DNA from: Pseudomonadota bacterium
GTDB taxonomy: Bacteria > Pseudomonadota > Alphaproteobacteria > Acetobacterales > Acetobacteraceae
Direction: 5' to 3'
Assembly: GCA_021815835.1 (NCBI GenBank)
Contig: JAKAZN010000145.1
Span: forward strand, 1 to 5,895
Length of the DNA: 5,895 nucleotides
Within the stretch, counting starts at the first letter, position 1; each line of letters opens with the position of its first letter. Of this stretch, positions 1 through 5,895 are shown piece after piece. A model generated the notes under the pieces. That model worked only from the letters and a program-made list of their open reading frames with translations, was not told the DNA's origin and did no database searches. The position numbers were made by a program, and so were the translations under genes.

Positions 1-107
1 ACGCGCCGTCGGATTTCGACCGCCTGCTGCATATGCGCCAGATCGGGACGCGCGACCCGTCCCTGCCCCGGCATATTCCGGGCGATGCCGGGTTCATCGT
101 GCGATGA
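1..107 (+). CDS. cpaC: C-terminal fragment of probable Tad/Flp pilus secretin (CpaC)
   Basis: The first complete codon is at position 3. The frame runs 34 residues to a TGA at 105-107 and ends in GDAGFIVR. Only the tail is in the window, so no secretin domain can be seen. The assignment rests mainly on context: the stop overlaps the start of a CpaD-like lipoprotein, followed by CpaE, and in alphaproteobacterial Tad loci the usual order is cpaB-cpaC-cpaD-cpaE. A short tail ending in a G-x-x-G-F-I/V pattern would fit the end of a CpaC/RcpA secretin, the outer-membrane ring through which the Flp pilus leaves the cell. The reading frame itself is well supported by GC-rich third positions and the 4-bp ATGA junction. 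The family name is moderately sure; another Tad-cluster protein is possible. Confidence 0.6.
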   Translation, partial: APSDFDRLLHMRQIGTRDPSLPRHIPGDAGFIVR

Positions 108-433
108 GCGCCCGCCGCCATGCCGTATGGCTCATGCTCGCAGCTCTGACCGGCTGCGCCGCGACGGACACCTACCGCCGGCCCGGAACCTGGCATCCGG
201 ACGGGGCGAACGCGGCCAATATCGCCGCCATGGCGGAGAACCCGGAGGATCTCGTGCACGGACGCGGCAGCCCCGGCAGCAACGGCGCATTGGCGGCGCA
301 GGCGATCGACCGGCTGTCGGAGACCAAATCGGGCACCCAAGGCACCGGAAAGGGATCGGGCGGCAAGGGCGCCGGCGGCACCGCCCGCTTCGCCACCCCG
401 CTTACCGCCGGAACCGGCACGGGCAGCCCCTGA
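104..433 (+). CDS. cpaD: CpaD-type Tad pilus lipoprotein, short form
   Basis: This 109-residue protein starts with a basic N-terminus (MSARR) and a hydrophobic stretch ending in a lipobox, L15-T-G-C18, so it should be a lipoprotein with Cys18 acylated. The mature part carries the features I associate with CpaD: W30, a GANAANIAAM block at 34-43, NPEDLVHGRG at 46-55, and a following NGALAAQAIDRL helix at 60-71. After residue 75 it becomes a Gly/Thr/Lys-rich low-complexity tail that is probably disordered. CpaD is a periplasm-facing outer-membrane lipoprotein thought to support the CpaC secretin of the Tad pilus. Family members are often around 200 residues, so this one is short and mostly keeps the conserved C-terminal region. 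The ATG lies inside the previous gene's stop (ATGA) and no strong Shine-Dalgarno is visible, so translational coupling is likely. The stop at 431-433 shares a base with the cpaE start. Confidence 0.85.
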   Translation: MSARRHAVWLMLAALTGCAATDTYRRPGTWHPDGANAANIAAMAENPEDLVHGRGSPGSNGALAAQAIDRLSETKSGTQGTGKGSGGKGAGGTARFATPLTAGTGTGSP

Positions 434-1674
434 TGCCGCCCCCCGAACTCCCGCCGCCCGAACCGGGCCGCCCCGACCGCCCCTCCATGATCGCCTTCGC
501 CAGCGACGGCCAGACCGAGATCGCGCTGCGCGACGGTCTCGCCGACGCGCTGCCCGAGGCGCTGGATATCCGCCGCGGCGGCATCCGCGCCGCGATCGCG
601 GCGATGCAAAAGACCGCCACGCCCCGCGTGCTGATCGTCGATATCGGCGGCCAGGACCAGCCGCTGGAAGCGCTCGCCGCGCTCGCCGAGGTCACCGAAC
701 CGGACGTGATCGTCCTGGTGGTCGGCGAGCCTGGCGATCTCGATTTCTACCGCGCGCTGACCCGTGGCCTCGGCGCGCGCGACTACCTGCCGAAGCCGCT
801 CACGCGCGACAAGGTCGCGCTGCATTTCGCCCCGGTCGTTTCCGGCCAGGCGGTCTCGGAACAGAGCGTGCTGGGCAGCCAGGTCATCACCGTCACCGGC
901 GCGCGCGGCGGCACCGGGGCCAGCACGATCGCGCTCAATCTCGCCTGGCATTTCGGCGTGCTGGCGCGGCGGCATACCGTGCTGCTCGATCCCGACCTGT
1001 ACATGGGCGTGGCGGCGTTCCTGCTCAATCTGCGCCCCGGCCCCGGGCTGCGGCTCGCGCTGGAAGCGCCTGACCGCATCGACAGCCTGCTCGCCGAGCG
1101 CGCCGCGGTGCCCGCCGCCGACCGGCTGCATGTGCTGGCCGGCCACGAGAAGCTGACCACGCCGATCACCTCCGCCCCCGGCACCGCCGCCGCCCTGCTG
1201 GAGGCGCTGCGCCGGCGCTATAATTTCATCGTCGCCGACGTGCCATTCCGACCCGACCCGCTGTGCCGCGAACTGCTCGATCTGGCGAACCAGCGCGTGA
1301 TCGTGATGGAACCCACCCTCGCCAGCTTGCGCGACGCGCTGCGGCTGCTCGCGCTGCCGGCGACGCCGGGGCAGACGCGGCGGGCCATCGTGGTGCTGAA
1401 CCGCGCATCCAGTTCCGGCGGCATCACGCGCAAGCAGGTGGAGGACTCGCTTGGTCTTACCGTCGACGTCGCCATCCCCAATTTGCCGCGCCAGATCAGC
1501 GTGGCGGCCACCATGGGGGAACCCGCGATCGGCAAGCATGGCGGGTTCCGCGCCGCGATCGCGGATCTCGCCCGCCAGGCCGCGCCGGTGCGGCTGGCCG
1601 AGGCCGCCACGGTGCCCCCCACCCAGGCGGCCCCGCGCTTCAGCCTCCGCCGTCTGCTGCATCCCGCCGCGTGA
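433..1674 (+). CDS. cpaE: CpaE/TadZ pilus-localisation protein: receiver-like domain plus atypical ParA/MinD ATPase
   Basis: The product has 413 residues. The ATG at 433 is chosen because it overlaps the cpaD stop (TGATG); the same frame is open upstream but only as a shadow of cpaD. An internal ATG at 487 (residue 19) is an alternative after a Pro-rich leader. Residues about 19-135 resemble a receiver fold (LIVDIGG with D70, [25 protein letters not shown] with K121). Residues about 149-385 are a ParA/MinD-type ATPase: a modified P-loop at G156-T165 ([10 protein letters not shown]), a VLLDPD strand with D187/D189, NFIVADVPF near 264-272 as Walker B-like, and IVVLNRA near 319-325. The P-loop lysine of classical Walker A is replaced by A163 and the signature lysine by R158, which is usual in CpaE/TadZ. 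The family acts at the inner membrane or pole to place the Tad machinery. No cpaF or tadBC follows, so the motor genes must be elsewhere. Confidence 0.93.
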   Translation: MPPPELPPPEPGRPDRPSMIAFASDGQTEIALRDGLADALPEALDIRRGGIRAAIAAMQKTATPRVLIVDIGGQDQPLEALAALAEVTEPDVIVLVVGEPGDLDFYRALTRGLGARDYLPKPLTRDKVALHFAPVVSGQAVSEQSVLGSQVITVTGARGGTGASTIALNLAWHFGVLARRHTVLLDPDLYMGVAAFLLNLRPGPGLRLALEAPDRIDSLLAERAAVPAADRLHVLAGHEKLTTPITSAPGTAAALLEALRRRYNFIVADVPFRPDPLCRELLDLANQRVIVMEPTLASLRDALRLLALPATPGQTRRAIVVLNRASSSGGITRKQVEDSLGLTVDVAIPNLPRQISVAATMGEPAIGKHGGFRAAIADLARQAAPVRLAEAATVPPTQAAPRFSLRRLLHPAA

Positions 1675-1703
1675 GGCGACCAGGCCGCCTGTGTCAAAGC
1701 CGG

Positions 1704-1730
1704 GGCCATCGACAAGCGGCCATGGACAAG
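1704..1730 (+). repeat. Imperfect 13-bp tandem direct repeat in the cpaE-lpd spacer
   Basis: GGCCATCGACAAG at 1704-1716 is repeated as GGCCATGGACAAG at 1718-1730. The copies match at 12 of 13 bases and have a 14-bp period. The second copy runs into the 5' arm of the downstream hairpin. It could be a regulator site or a simple duplication; the sequence gives no way to tell. Confidence 0.5.
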
Positions 1731-1766
1731 ATGGGGGCGCCCGATTAGGTGCCCCACCATCCTGTC
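1725..1766 (+). promoter_or_regulatory. Long imperfect hairpin upstream of lpd (leader structure or terminator of the cpa operon)
   Basis: The outer arms 1725-1734 (GACAAGATGG) and 1757-1766 (CCATCCTGTC) pair over 10 positions with one A-C mismatch. A two-base bulge (1755-1756) follows, then an inner stem of 1735-1741 (GGGCGCC) with 1748-1754 (GGTGCCC) containing one G-U pair. The loop is six bases, 1742-1747. A run of C rather than T follows, so it is not a standard intrinsic terminator. It lies 51 bases after the cpaE stop and 32 bases before the lpd start, so it could end or stabilise the cpa mRNA, or act as a 5' leader element for lpd. A tiny ORF (1722-1748, MDKMGAPD then TAG) spans the 5' arm and loop. 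Confidence 0.5.
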
Positions 1767-1798
1767 CCCCGGACCCGGCCCCCAGAGGCGCTCGCAGC

Positions 1799-3190
1799 AT
1801 GCCCCAATCCTTCGACCTCCTCGTCATCGGCGCCGGCCCCGGCGGGTATGTGTGCGCGATCCGGGCCGCCCAGCTCGGCCTGACGGTCGCCTGCGCCGAG
1901 AAGCGCGCCACCCTGGGCGGCACCTGCCTCAATGTCGGCTGCATCCCCTCGAAGGCGCTGCTGCAATCGTCCGAAAACTACGCCGCGCTCACGCATGATT
2001 TCGCCGCGCATGGCATCACCGCCGGCGCGGTCAGCCTCGATCTCGCGCGGATGCAGGCGCGCAAGGCCGAAGTGGTCTCGGCCAACGTGAAGGGCGTCGA
2101 GTTCCTGTTCCGCAAGAACAAGATCGCCTGGCTCAAGGGCGAGGCGCGCATCACCGCCCCCGGCCGCGTCACCGTCGCCGGCACCGACTACGAAGCGAAG
2201 CACATCGTCATCGCCACCGGCAGCGAATCGACCCCGCTGCCCGGCGTCACGGTGGACGAACGCCGCATCGTCAGCTCCACCGGCGGGCTGGAGCTCGATG
2301 CGGTGCCCGGGCACATGGTCGTGATCGGCGGCGGCTATATCGGGCTCGAGCTCGGCTCGGTCTGGCGCCGCCTCGGCGCCGAGGTCACGGTGGTCGAGTT
2401 CCTCGATCGCATCGTTCCGACCATGGACCAGGAAATCGCCACCGCCTTCCAGCGCATCCTGACGAAGCAGGGGATCAAGTTCCGCCTCGGCACCAAGGTC
2501 ACGCAGGCGGTCGCGTCCGAAACCGGGGTCGCCCTCACCCTGGAACCGGCGAAGGGCGGCCCGGCGGAACCGCTCGCCGCCGATATCGTCCTGGTCGCCG
2601 TCGGCCGGCGCGCCTTCACCGACGGGCTCGGCCTCGACGCGCTCGGCGTTGCCCGCGACGAGCGCGGCCGGATCAGGACGGACGCACACTACGGAACCAA
2701 TATCGCCGGCATCCACGCCATCGGCGACGCCATCGCCGGGCCGATGCTGGCCCACAAGGCGGAGGACGAGGGCGTCGCGCTCGCCGAACGCCTCGCCGGC
2801 CAGGCCGGGCACGTGAATTACGGCGTCATCCCGGGCGTCGTCTACACGTGGCCCGAGGTCGCCGCGGTCGGGCAGACCGAGGAAGACCTGAAAGCCGCCG
2901 GCATAGCCTACAAGATCGGGAAATTCCCCTTCACCGCCAATGGCCGCGCCCGGGCGATGGGCGATACCGACGGCCTCGTGAAGATCCTCGCCGACAAGAC
3001 CACCGACCGGCTGCTGGGCGCGCATATCCTCGGCCCCGATGCCGGCACCTTGATCGCCGAGCTCGCCACGGCGATGGAATTCGGCGCCTCGGCCGAGGAT
3101 GTCGCGCGCATCTGCCACGCCCATCCGACCTTGTCCGAAGCGGTCAAGGAAGCCGCCCTCGCGGTCGATGGCCGCGCCTTGCATATCTGA
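1799..3190 (+). CDS. lpd: Dihydrolipoyl dehydrogenase (E3 of 2-oxoacid dehydrogenase complexes)
   Basis: This 463-residue flavoprotein has the length and full motif set of the family. E3 reoxidises dihydrolipoyl groups on E2 with FAD and NAD+, serving pyruvate, 2-oxoglutarate or branched-chain dehydrogenases and the glycine cleavage system, in the cytoplasm. Visible motifs are the FAD GAGPGG at 11-16, the redox-active disulfide C43-x4-C48 within [16 protein letters not shown] near 139-141, the NAD-binding GGGYIG at 177-182, the second FAD motif [15 protein letters not shown] with D310, and the dimer-interface catalytic pair H442 and E447 in HAHPTLSE. The frame is open far upstream, but the ATG at 1799 is right: the fold begins five residues later, and an AGAGG Shine-Dalgarno sits at 1784-1788 with a 10-base gap. 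No E1 or E2 genes are adjacent, so the served complex cannot be named. It is probably the first gene of an lpd-pdxA-yraN transcript. No key residue is missing. Confidence 0.97.
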   Translation: MPQSFDLLVIGAGPGGYVCAIRAAQLGLTVACAEKRATLGGTCLNVGCIPSKALLQSSENYAALTHDFAAHGITAGAVSLDLARMQARKAEVVSANVKGVEFLFRKNKIAWLKGEARITAPGRVTVAGTDYEAKHIVIATGSESTPLPGVTVDERRIVSSTGGLELDAVPGHMVVIGGGYIGLELGSVWRRLGAEVTVVEFLDRIVPTMDQEIATAFQRILTKQGIKFRLGTKVTQAVASETGVALTLEPAKGGPAEPLAADIVLVAVGRRAFTDGLGLDALGVARDERGRIRTDAHYGTNIAGIHAIGDAIAGPMLAHKAEDEGVALAERLAGQAGHVNYGVIPGVVYTWPEVAAVGQTEEDLKAAGIAYKIGKFPFTANGRARAMGDTDGLVKILADKTTDRLLGAHILGPDAGTLIAELATAMEFGASAEDVARICHAHPTLSEAVKEAALAVDGRALHI

Positions 3191-3199
3191 GCGCGCCGC

Positions 3200-4180
3200 A
3201 TGCGCCCGCTCGCGCTGACCATGGGCGATCCCGCCGGCATCGGCGGGGAACTGACGCTCGGCGCCTGGCGGGCGCTGCGGGAGGGCGGGCCGGAATTCGT
3301 CGTCCTGGACGATCCGGATCGGCTGCGCGCCCTCGCCGCCAGTCTGCGTCTCGACATTCCCATTGCCGAGGTCGCGACCGCGGACGCCGTAAGCTTCGCC
3401 GAAGCGCTGCCCGTCTTGCCCGTCAGGCTGGCCAACCCGCCCCGCCCCGGCCACCCGGACCCCGCCAACGCCCCCGCCGTCATCGCGGCGATCGAGCAGG
3501 CGACCGGGCTCGCCCGCGCCGGCGCGGTGGGCGGTGTCGTCACCAATCCGATCAACAAATCCGCCCTCTATCAGGCGGGGTTCGCCTATCCGGGCCACAC
3601 CGAATTCCTCGCCGCGCTGACCGGCGCGCCCGGGCGGCAGGAGATGATGCTGGCGAGCCCCGCGCTGCGCGTCGTGCCCGTCACCGTGCATGCCAGCCTG
3701 CGCGACGCGATCGCATCGCTAAGCACCGAGCGGATCCTGAACGCCGCCCGCACCACTGCCGCGGCATTGCGCCGCGATTTCGGCCTGCCCCGCCCGCGGC
3801 TCGCGATCGCCGGCCTCAATCCCCATGCCGGGGAAGGTGGCGCGCTCGGCGACGAGGAAACCCGTATCATCGCCCCCGCCATCGCCGCGCTGCGCGCCGA
3901 AGGCGAGGACGTCTCCGGCCCCTGGCCGCCCGACACCATGTTCACCGCCGCCGCCCGCACCCGATACGACGTGGCGATCTGCATGTATCACGACCAGGGG
4001 CTGATCCCGCTCAAGACCTTGGACATGGCGCATGGCGTGAACGTCACGCTCGGCCTGCCGATCGTGCGTACCTCACCCGATCATGGCACCGCCTACGATA
4101 TCGCCGGCAGCGGCACGGCCGATCCCGCCAGCCTGATCGCGGCCCTGCGCCTCGCCGCCGCGATCGCGGCCCGGCGGTGA
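3200..4180 (+). CDS. pdxA: 4-hydroxythreonine-4-phosphate dehydrogenase
   Basis: This 326-residue protein matches the full length of PdxA, which oxidises 4-phosphohydroxy-L-threonine with NAD(P)+. The product decarboxylates to 3-amino-1-hydroxyacetone phosphate, which PdxJ uses to make pyridoxine 5'-phosphate. Sequence support: the N-terminal [10 protein letters not shown] at 8-17 (GxGGE rather than the enterobacterial GxGPE, a form I associate with alphaproteobacteria), VTNPINK at 114-120, the substrate-contact GHTEFLA at 132-138, and the three metal-binding histidines H164 (TVHASL), H209 (NPHAGEGG) and H264 ([11 protein letters not shown]). The late [13 protein letters not shown] at 291-303 is also typical. 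The ATG is 9 bases after the lpd stop. No strong Shine-Dalgarno is visible, so coupling to lpd translation is likely. pdxA is often followed by ksgA/rsmA in proteobacteria; here it runs into a yraN gene with a GTGA overlap. Confidence 0.96.
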   Translation: MRPLALTMGDPAGIGGELTLGAWRALREGGPEFVVLDDPDRLRALAASLRLDIPIAEVATADAVSFAEALPVLPVRLANPPRPGHPDPANAPAVIAAIEQATGLARAGAVGGVVTNPINKSALYQAGFAYPGHTEFLAALTGAPGRQEMMLASPALRVVPVTVHASLRDAIASLSTERILNAARTTAAALRRDFGLPRPRLAIAGLNPHAGEGGALGDEETRIIAPAIAALRAEGEDVSGPWPPDTMFTAAARTRYDVAICMYHDQGLIPLKTLDMAHGVNVTLGLPIVRTSPDHGTAYDIAGSGTADPASLIAALRLAAAIAARR

Positions 4181-4566
4181 CCGTGGCTCCGGTCCGGACT
4201 TCCCGCGGCCGGTGCGCGCAGGCGCGCGGGATCGCCGCCGAGACGCTCGCCGCCGAGGCCCTGGAACGCGACGGATGGGAGATCCTGGCGCGGCGGCTGC
4301 GGACCCTGGCCGGAGAGATCGATCTGGTTGCCCAGAAATCCGGCTTGCTCGCCGTGGTCGAGGTGAAGTCCCGGCGCCACCTGGGCGAGGCGGCGGCAGC
4401 CGTCAGTCCGCGCCAGCGCACCCGGCTGATCGCCGCGGCCGATCAGGTTCTTGCCGAGCATCCCGATTGGGGCGCGGGGGGGATGCGCTTCGATATCCTG
4501 GTCGTCGATGCCGAAAATCGCGTCCGCCGCATCGCCGATGCGTTCCGGGAGGGGATGCTCGCGTAA
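4177..4566 (+). CDS. yraN: YraN/UPF0102 family protein with nuclease-like fold
   Basis: The product has 129 residues, the usual size for UPF0102. The GTG at 4177 overlaps the pdxA stop as GTGA; a second GTG at 4183 is the alternative and changes only two residues. The family signature is clear: [26 protein letters not shown] at 17-42 (the family's G-x-x-A/G-E-x-x-A helix), GEIDL at 46-50, and [14 protein letters not shown] at 58-71. E22, E47/D49 and E62-x-K64 line up with the acidic and lysine positions of restriction-endonuclease-like (PD-(D/E)XK) folds, which YraN resembles. The cellular role of YraN is not established; DNA processing is suspected from the fold. It is often next to rsmI, which is absent here. 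It ends 27 bp before the convergent EAL gene, and I see no clear intrinsic terminator in that gap. Confidence 0.9.
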   Translation: MTVAPVRTSRGRCAQARGIAAETLAAEALERDGWEILARRLRTLAGEIDLVAQKSGLLAVVEVKSRRHLGEAAAAVSPRQRTRLIAAADQVLAEHPDWGAGGMRFDILVVDAENRVRRIADAFREGMLA

Positions 4567-4593
4567 TCGCGCCGGCAGCCGCGCCGGGGCCGA

Positions 4594-5373
4594 TCACGGC
4601 ACTGGCCGCAAGGTCCGCTCCCATTGAGCGCGCCACCCGGCGAGCTCGTCGGCGGCCAGCGCGACGCCAATGAGAAAGCCCTGGGCCTGATCCGCGCCCA
4701 GCGCCTCGGCCTGTCGCCAGGTGAGCGAATCCTCCACCCCCTCGGCGGTGACGATCAGCCCGTGGCGGTGCGCGGCGATGACGATGTCCGCGGCGAAATC
4801 CCCGCGCGCGTCTGCCTCGCCGGCCAGCCCGACCATCGCCCCGTCGAGCTTCAGGCCGGTGAAGGGCAGGTCGAGCAGGGCGCCCACCCAGGTCATGGCC
4901 GGGCCGACATCGTCGATCGCGGCGCCGTACCCGGCCCGGCGGATCCGTTCCAGCGCGCGCCCGAGCGCGGCGGCGTCTTCGACCGGCTGATTTTCGGTCA
5001 GTTCGATGACCAGCCGGTCGGGCGCGACGCCGGCCGCCTCCCGCGCGGCCTCCAGGCGATCGAGCGTGCTCGGCCGCAGCAGGAGATCGAGCGGCAGGTT
5101 GATCCCGACGCCGAGCGCGCGCATCGCCGGCAGGCCGCGGGCGAGATCGGCGAAGATCGAGGCGGCCACCTGGTCGGTCAGGTCGCGTAGCCGCCCGGCC
5201 AATTCCAGCTGCCGGATGAACCGGTCGGCCGCCACGACGCCATGAACGGGGTCGTCGATCCTGGCCAGGGCCTCCAGGGCCACGGGAACCCGGTCGGTCA
5301 GCCGCACGATCGGCTGGAACCGTGCCTCGATCCGTGATTCGCGTAGCGCCGCGTCGATGTCGCCTGGTTGCAT
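4594..5373 (-). CDS. Stand-alone EAL-domain protein, putative cyclic-di-GMP phosphodiesterase
   Basis: The 259-residue product is almost entirely one EAL domain, with no GGDEF, PAS, receiver or membrane segment, so it should be cytosolic. EAL enzymes hydrolyse c-di-GMP to pGpG using two metal ions. Counting from the chosen ATG (5373), the motif set is E34-A-L, N92 in GINLP, E124 and E127 in IELTE, D154-D155, K175 in LKLD, E211 in AEGVED and Q231 in QGF. All main metal and catalytic positions are therefore kept. Loop 6, normally DDFGTGYSS, reads DDVGPAMTW, and changes there often lower activity or point to a ligand-binding role. An in-frame GTG at 5412 would add 13 residues. I prefer the ATG because the domain begins soon after it and an AGGGG lies upstream (spacing of about 12-13 bases, rather long). 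It is convergent with yraN. A c-di-GMP effector or weak enzyme is the main alternative. Confidence 0.88.
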   Translation of the reverse strand: MQPGDIDAALRESRIEARFQPIVRLTDRVPVALEALARIDDPVHGVVAADRFIRQLELAGRLRDLTDQVAASIFADLARGLPAMRALGVGINLPLDLLLRPSTLDRLEAAREAAGVAPDRLVIELTENQPVEDAAALGRALERIRRAGYGAAIDDVGPAMTWVGALLDLPFTGLKLDGAMVGLAGEADARGDFAADIVIAAHRHGLIVTAEGVEDSLTWRQAEALGADQAQGFLIGVALAADELAGWRAQWERTLRPVP

Positions 5374-5642
5374 GGCCGCGCGGCGCCCCTGTGCTGCGCT
5401 GGGATGAAACACACGCCCGGCAGGGTGCCACGATCCTTCCCCAAGGGTGCGGCAGCCGGCACAGGCCCGATTCGCCGACGGTCGCCCGCCACGATTCGCA
5501 ACATTAGCCCGGGCGCGCGGGGAAGGCCAAACCTATTCAGACCCGTCGCGGGGTCGCGCATCCTCGGTCCCTGTCCTGGCAGCGGGACCGGGGGTGGCGC
5601 GCGTGTCGGGCCCGAAGGGTTGGTGGCCCGCCTTCCGGGTCT

Positions 5643-5654
5643 GGCGGTACCGCC
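5643..5654. repeat. Perfect 12-bp palindrome GGCGGTACCGCC
   Basis: The sequence equals its own reverse complement over all 12 bases, and the symmetry stops at both edges. It lies about 270 bp upstream of the EAL gene start in gene-free DNA. It could be a dimeric regulator site, but chance is plausible at this GC content. Confidence 0.35.
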
Positions 5655-5817
5655 GTTGGGGCCGCCTCGGCCGTGGGCGGCGTGGTTCGGGAGCGGCCTC
5701 ACCCGTCGGGCCGCGCCCGGCGCACCTGCGATGAAACCAGAAATGGAATTCCCCGTTGACGGGCTTTTGCGACATGCATCCGTGGTGGCGCATCAGGGGC
5801 CGATGCCGAGCGTCGCT

Positions 5818-5829
5818 CCCGCATGCGGG
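5818..5829. repeat. Perfect 12-bp palindrome CCCGCATGCGGG
   Basis: This is a fully symmetric 12-mer, eleven bases before the AT-rich patch that begins near 5840. If that patch is a promoter, the palindrome would be well placed as an operator, but no promoter boxes are clear. Chance remains possible. Confidence 0.35.
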
Positions 5830-5839
5830 CGGCGGGCTG

Positions 5840-5867
5840 AATTCATAATGATATCGTAACGAATTAG
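5840..5867. promoter_or_regulatory. AT-rich patch, possible promoter core for a gene beyond the right edge or for leftward transcription
   Basis: This 28-base run is rich in A and T, unlike everything else in the window. It contains CATAAT at 5844-5849 on the + strand and TACGAT/TATCAT-like hexamers on the - strand. No convincing -35 hexamer sits 16-18 bases away on either strand, so it is only suggestive. Confidence 0.25.
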
Positions 5868-5895
5868 GCGTGCGTGTCCCCACCCCGATTCAGGG

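Larger units (their letters stand above)
5413..5895. other. About 480 bp without a convincing gene, upstream of the EAL gene
   Basis: Open frames exist on both strands but their products are Arg/Pro/Gly-rich, lack recognisable motifs and lack the codon pattern of the neighbouring genes. I find no tRNA, rRNA, tmRNA, SRP RNA or RNase P RNA signature. The segment holds several short inverted repeats: GACCC/GGGTC arms at 5540-5544 and 5551-5555; GGTCCC/GGGACC arms at 5566-5571 and 5584-5589; a 12-bp palindrome at 5643-5654; a 4-bp stem followed by C and TTTT at 5752-5768; GCATC/GATGC arms at 5790-5794 and 5802-5806; and a 12-bp palindrome at 5818-5829. An AT-rich patch near 5840-5867 stands out in this GC-rich DNA. 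The promoter of the EAL gene should lie in the part next to it, but I cannot point to clear -35/-10 boxes. Confidence 0.6.

Noticed and set aside
85..432. Upstream extension of the cpaE frame, adding 116 residues
   Set aside because: It overlaps all of cpaD in another frame and gives Arg-rich low-complexity protein. The TGATG overlap at 431-435 gives a natural start.
1451..1798. Upstream extension of the lpd frame
   Set aside because: It overlaps the end of cpaE and the spacer. The FAD-binding fold starts right after the ATG at 1799, which has its own Shine-Dalgarno.
172..1944. 590-codon open frame on the - strand opposite cpaD and cpaE
   Set aside because: It is a shadow produced by high GC opposite strongly supported + strand genes. 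The product is Gly/Arg/His-rich with no motifs.
1745..3691. 648-codon open frame on the - strand opposite lpd and pdxA
   Set aside because: It is an antisense shadow. The opposing frames carry complete catalytic motif sets of lpd and pdxA, and this one has none.
4567..4593. Bidirectional terminator between the convergent yraN and EAL genes
   Set aside because: I looked for a stem-loop with a T or A tract in the 27-bp gap and found none.
5752..5768. Terminator-like stem with TTTT on the + strand
   Set aside because: The stem is only four base pairs with a short T run, and no + strand gene ends just before it. It also contains TTGACG, but no -10 box follows at proper spacing.
5533..5883. 116-codon - strand frame (and 5368-5859 on the + strand) in the right-hand region
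   Set aside because: Both products are Arg/Pro/Gly-rich without recognisable domains. Codon use does not match the neighbouring genes and no Shine-Dalgarno is seen. A small real gene cannot be fully excluded.
1..5895. CRISPR array, insertion sequence, prophage, toxin-antitoxin or defence genes
   Set aside because: There are no regularly spaced repeats, transposase motifs, terminal inverted repeats or defence-type domains in any supported frame.

Overview
This looks like ordinary chromosomal DNA from a high-GC alphaproteobacterium. Third codon positions are overwhelmingly G or C. The Tad-pilus proteins and the PdxA motif variant (GDPAGIGGE) are of alphaproteobacterial type. An acetic-acid-bacteria relative (Acetobacteraceae/Rhodospirillales) is my best guess, but it rests on protein flavour only.

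Layout: (i) 1-1674, + strand, is the end of a Tad/Cpa (Flp pilus) assembly cluster: the C-terminal tail of a probable CpaC secretin, a short CpaD lipoprotein and the CpaE/TadZ localisation ATPase. They are joined by stop/start overlaps (ATGA and TGATG), so they are almost certainly one translationally coupled operon. (ii) 1675-1798 is a 124-bp spacer with an imperfect 13-bp direct repeat, a long imperfect hairpin and a possible eight-codon leader ORF. (iii) 1799-4566, + strand, is a tight three-gene unit: lpd (dihydrolipoyl dehydrogenase), pdxA (vitamin B6 synthesis) and a yraN/UPF0102 nuclease-fold gene. The first gap is 9 bp and the second junction is a GTGA overlap. (iv) 4594-5373, - strand and convergent with yraN, is a stand-alone EAL-domain protein (cyclic-di-GMP phosphodiesterase type). 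Its main catalytic residues are present but loop 6 is altered. (v) 5413-5895 holds no convincing gene. It has several GC-rich palindromes and hairpins and one AT-rich patch near the right edge, which may be promoter DNA for a gene outside the window.

The Tad genes build a surface adhesion pilus and the EAL protein could lower c-di-GMP, which often governs attachment. That link is only an inference from proximity. lpd, pdxA and yraN are housekeeping genes with no obvious shared pathway. I do not see a new biological system here. The points most worth checking are the lpd leader region, the unusual EAL loop and the Tad-to-lpd junction.
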